Shown: piece by piece, positions 5,963 through 6,709 of the stretch
How positions within the stretch are numbered: position 1 is the stretch's first letter
How the letters are laid out: every line of letters starts with the position of its first letter
Assembly: GCA_007693875.1 (NCBI GenBank)
Contig: RECT01000161.1
Span: 1-6,709, forward strand
Direction of reading: 5' to 3'
Source: Spirulina sp. DLM2.Bin59
GTDB taxonomy: Bacteria; Cyanobacteriota; Cyanobacteriia; Cyanobacteriales; Spirulinaceae
Length of the DNA stretch: 6,709 nt
The notes under the pieces: generated by a model
Told to the model about the DNA's origin: nothing
The model's input: only the letters and a program-made list of their open reading frames with translations
Database searches by the model: none
Program-made: the position numbers and the translations under genes

Positions 5963-6640
5963 ATGCCAGCCCGCCAACAACCCCGCCGCACTGCCCGTGA
6001 ACTCACCCTCTTGGGGTTAAGTCAGGCCAGTGGTAATGATCAGAAACTTGCCCAGCAGGATCTCAACGCGCTGATTTTGGCGGCGGTGCGGACGTTGAGT
6101 AGTGAAGTGCGCGATGCCTTGGAGACGGCAGGGTTGGAGGTCAAACGGGGGAGCGATCGCCTCAATAAAAGTGAAGTCCAAGCCCCCGATGTCCACAGTA
6201 GCCGGGTGATGGTGCGGGAAGCCATTAGCCTCACCGAGCAGGCCATCAACCGTTTGGGGGCTGCCTTGGATTTACCGGAGATGATTACCCTCGCCAACCA
6301 AAAGGCGGTAAGGGACTACGCCTTTGAACTGATTGGCACCATTAAACGGCGGAAAGCAGAGATTAGCGCCGAATTAGAGCGATCGCTCGTGGACTGGTCT
6401 CTCAGTCGTCTGCCCCAGTTGGATCGCAATATCCTGATGATTGCTGTGGCAGAGATCCGCTACCACGAGGTTCCTAACCAGGTGGCCATTAATGAAGCGG
6501 TGGAGTTGGCAAAACGTTACTCAGATGAAGAGGCGGCCCGCTTTATCAATGGGGTCTTGCGCCGGTTTACCAATCAAAAACCCCTCGCCATTGCTGAACC
6601 AGAGGTCGAGACTCCACCGCAGAAAATTGAACAAAAATAG
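5963..6640 (+). CDS. nusB: Transcription antitermination factor NusB, enlarged cyanobacterial form
   Basis: The product is 225 residues. NusB binds boxA RNA with NusE (ribosomal protein S10) and keeps RNA polymerase elongating through rRNA operons. The N-terminal helix RRTARELTLLGLSQ (8-21) and the C-terminal block are typical: ELERSLVDWSLSRLPQLDRN (137-156), ILMIAVAEIRYHEVPNQVAI (157-176), NEAVELAKRYSDEEAARFIN (177-196) and GVLRRF (197-202). Escherichia coli NusB is about 139 residues. The extra length is mostly a helical insertion at roughly 25-115, together with a charged 20-residue tail (206-225). Longer NusB proteins are known in cyanobacteria, so this is not a fusion to a recognised domain. 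The ATG at 5963 is chosen because the conserved helix starts within eight residues; no Shine-Dalgarno site is present. Likely co-transcribed with the DUF502 gene 53 bases upstream. Confidence 0.93.
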   Translation: MPARQQPRRTARELTLLGLSQASGNDQKLAQQDLNALILAAVRTLSSEVRDALETAGLEVKRGSDRLNKSEVQAPDVHSSRVMVREAISLTEQAINRLGAALDLPEMITLANQKAVRDYAFELIGTIKRRKAEISAELERSLVDWSLSRLPQLDRNILMIAVAEIRYHEVPNQVAINEAVELAKRYSDEEAARFINGVLRRFTNQKPLAIAEPEVETPPQKIEQK

Positions 6641-6649
6641 CGACGCACT

Positions 6650-6677
6650 CCCCCACCTCACCGCAGGCAGGTGGGGG
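6650..6677 (+). repeat. Strong inverted repeat after nusB
   Basis: CCCCCACCT (6650-6658) pairs perfectly with AGGTGGGGG (6669-6677) around a ten-base loop. It starts ten bases after the nusB stop. No T-tract follows, so intrinsic termination is doubtful; TCAAGGAG comes next. A second GGTGGGG at 6687-6693 could compete for the same 5' arm. It might be an mRNA hairpin between nusB and a following gene (ftsY in several relatives) or an intergenic repeat. Bases 6641-6709 contain no recognisable gene start. Confidence 0.7.
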
Positions 6678-6709
6678 TCAAGGAGCGGTGGGGTCTTAGT
6701 CGTCATAGC

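Noticed and set aside
1..6709. CRISPR array, tRNA or rRNA genes, phage genes
   Set aside because: No regularly spaced direct repeats, cloverleaf-like segments, rRNA motifs or phage-type proteins were seen on either strand by eye.

Overview
This window comes from a cyanobacterial chromosome. GCGATCGC (the HIP1 octamer typical of cyanobacteria) occurs at least 14 times in 6.7 kb. The gene content is also cyanobacterial: an HpsJ-type membrane protein, a DUF502 protein next to an enlarged NusB, and a multi-GAF protein with a STAND-type winged-helix N-terminus. The species cannot be fixed from the sequence. All six supported genes are on the + strand, and five of the six lack a convincing Shine-Dalgarno site, which is common in cyanobacteria.

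Layout. Bases 1-55 look like the right end of an IS200/IS605-type (TnpB-bearing) element, with two hairpins followed by a TCAA end; the rest of that element lies outside the window. A small secreted beta-rich protein of unknown function follows (142-627). A 754-residue signalling protein (815-3079) then joins a nucleotidase-less STAND/AAA-like winged-helix region to three GAF domains, with no recognisable output domain. Next comes a probable exopolysaccharide pair, an HpsJ family four-helix membrane protein (3282-4037) and a family 2 glycosyltransferase (4111-4941), separated by 73 bases that hold a perfect 22-bp palindrome. The window ends with a housekeeping pair driven by a good promoter at 5095-5122: a DUF502 membrane protein (5169-5909) and the transcription antitermination factor NusB (5963-6640). 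In several cyanobacteria ftsY follows nusB; here the window stops 69 bases after nusB, within a region that contains a strong hairpin.

How the parts may work together. The HpsJ/glycosyltransferase pair probably acts at the inner membrane in making or exporting surface polysaccharide. The GAF protein upstream could sense a small ligand and pass the signal by protein-protein contact, but nothing here ties it to the polysaccharide genes except position, and a separate promoter candidate lies between them. The DUF502-nusB unit looks like an independent conserved operon. No clearly new system is visible. The points most worth a second look are the STAND-remnant/GAF architecture, the IS605-type end with its predicted omega-RNA guide junction, and the palindrome between hpsJ and the glycosyltransferase.
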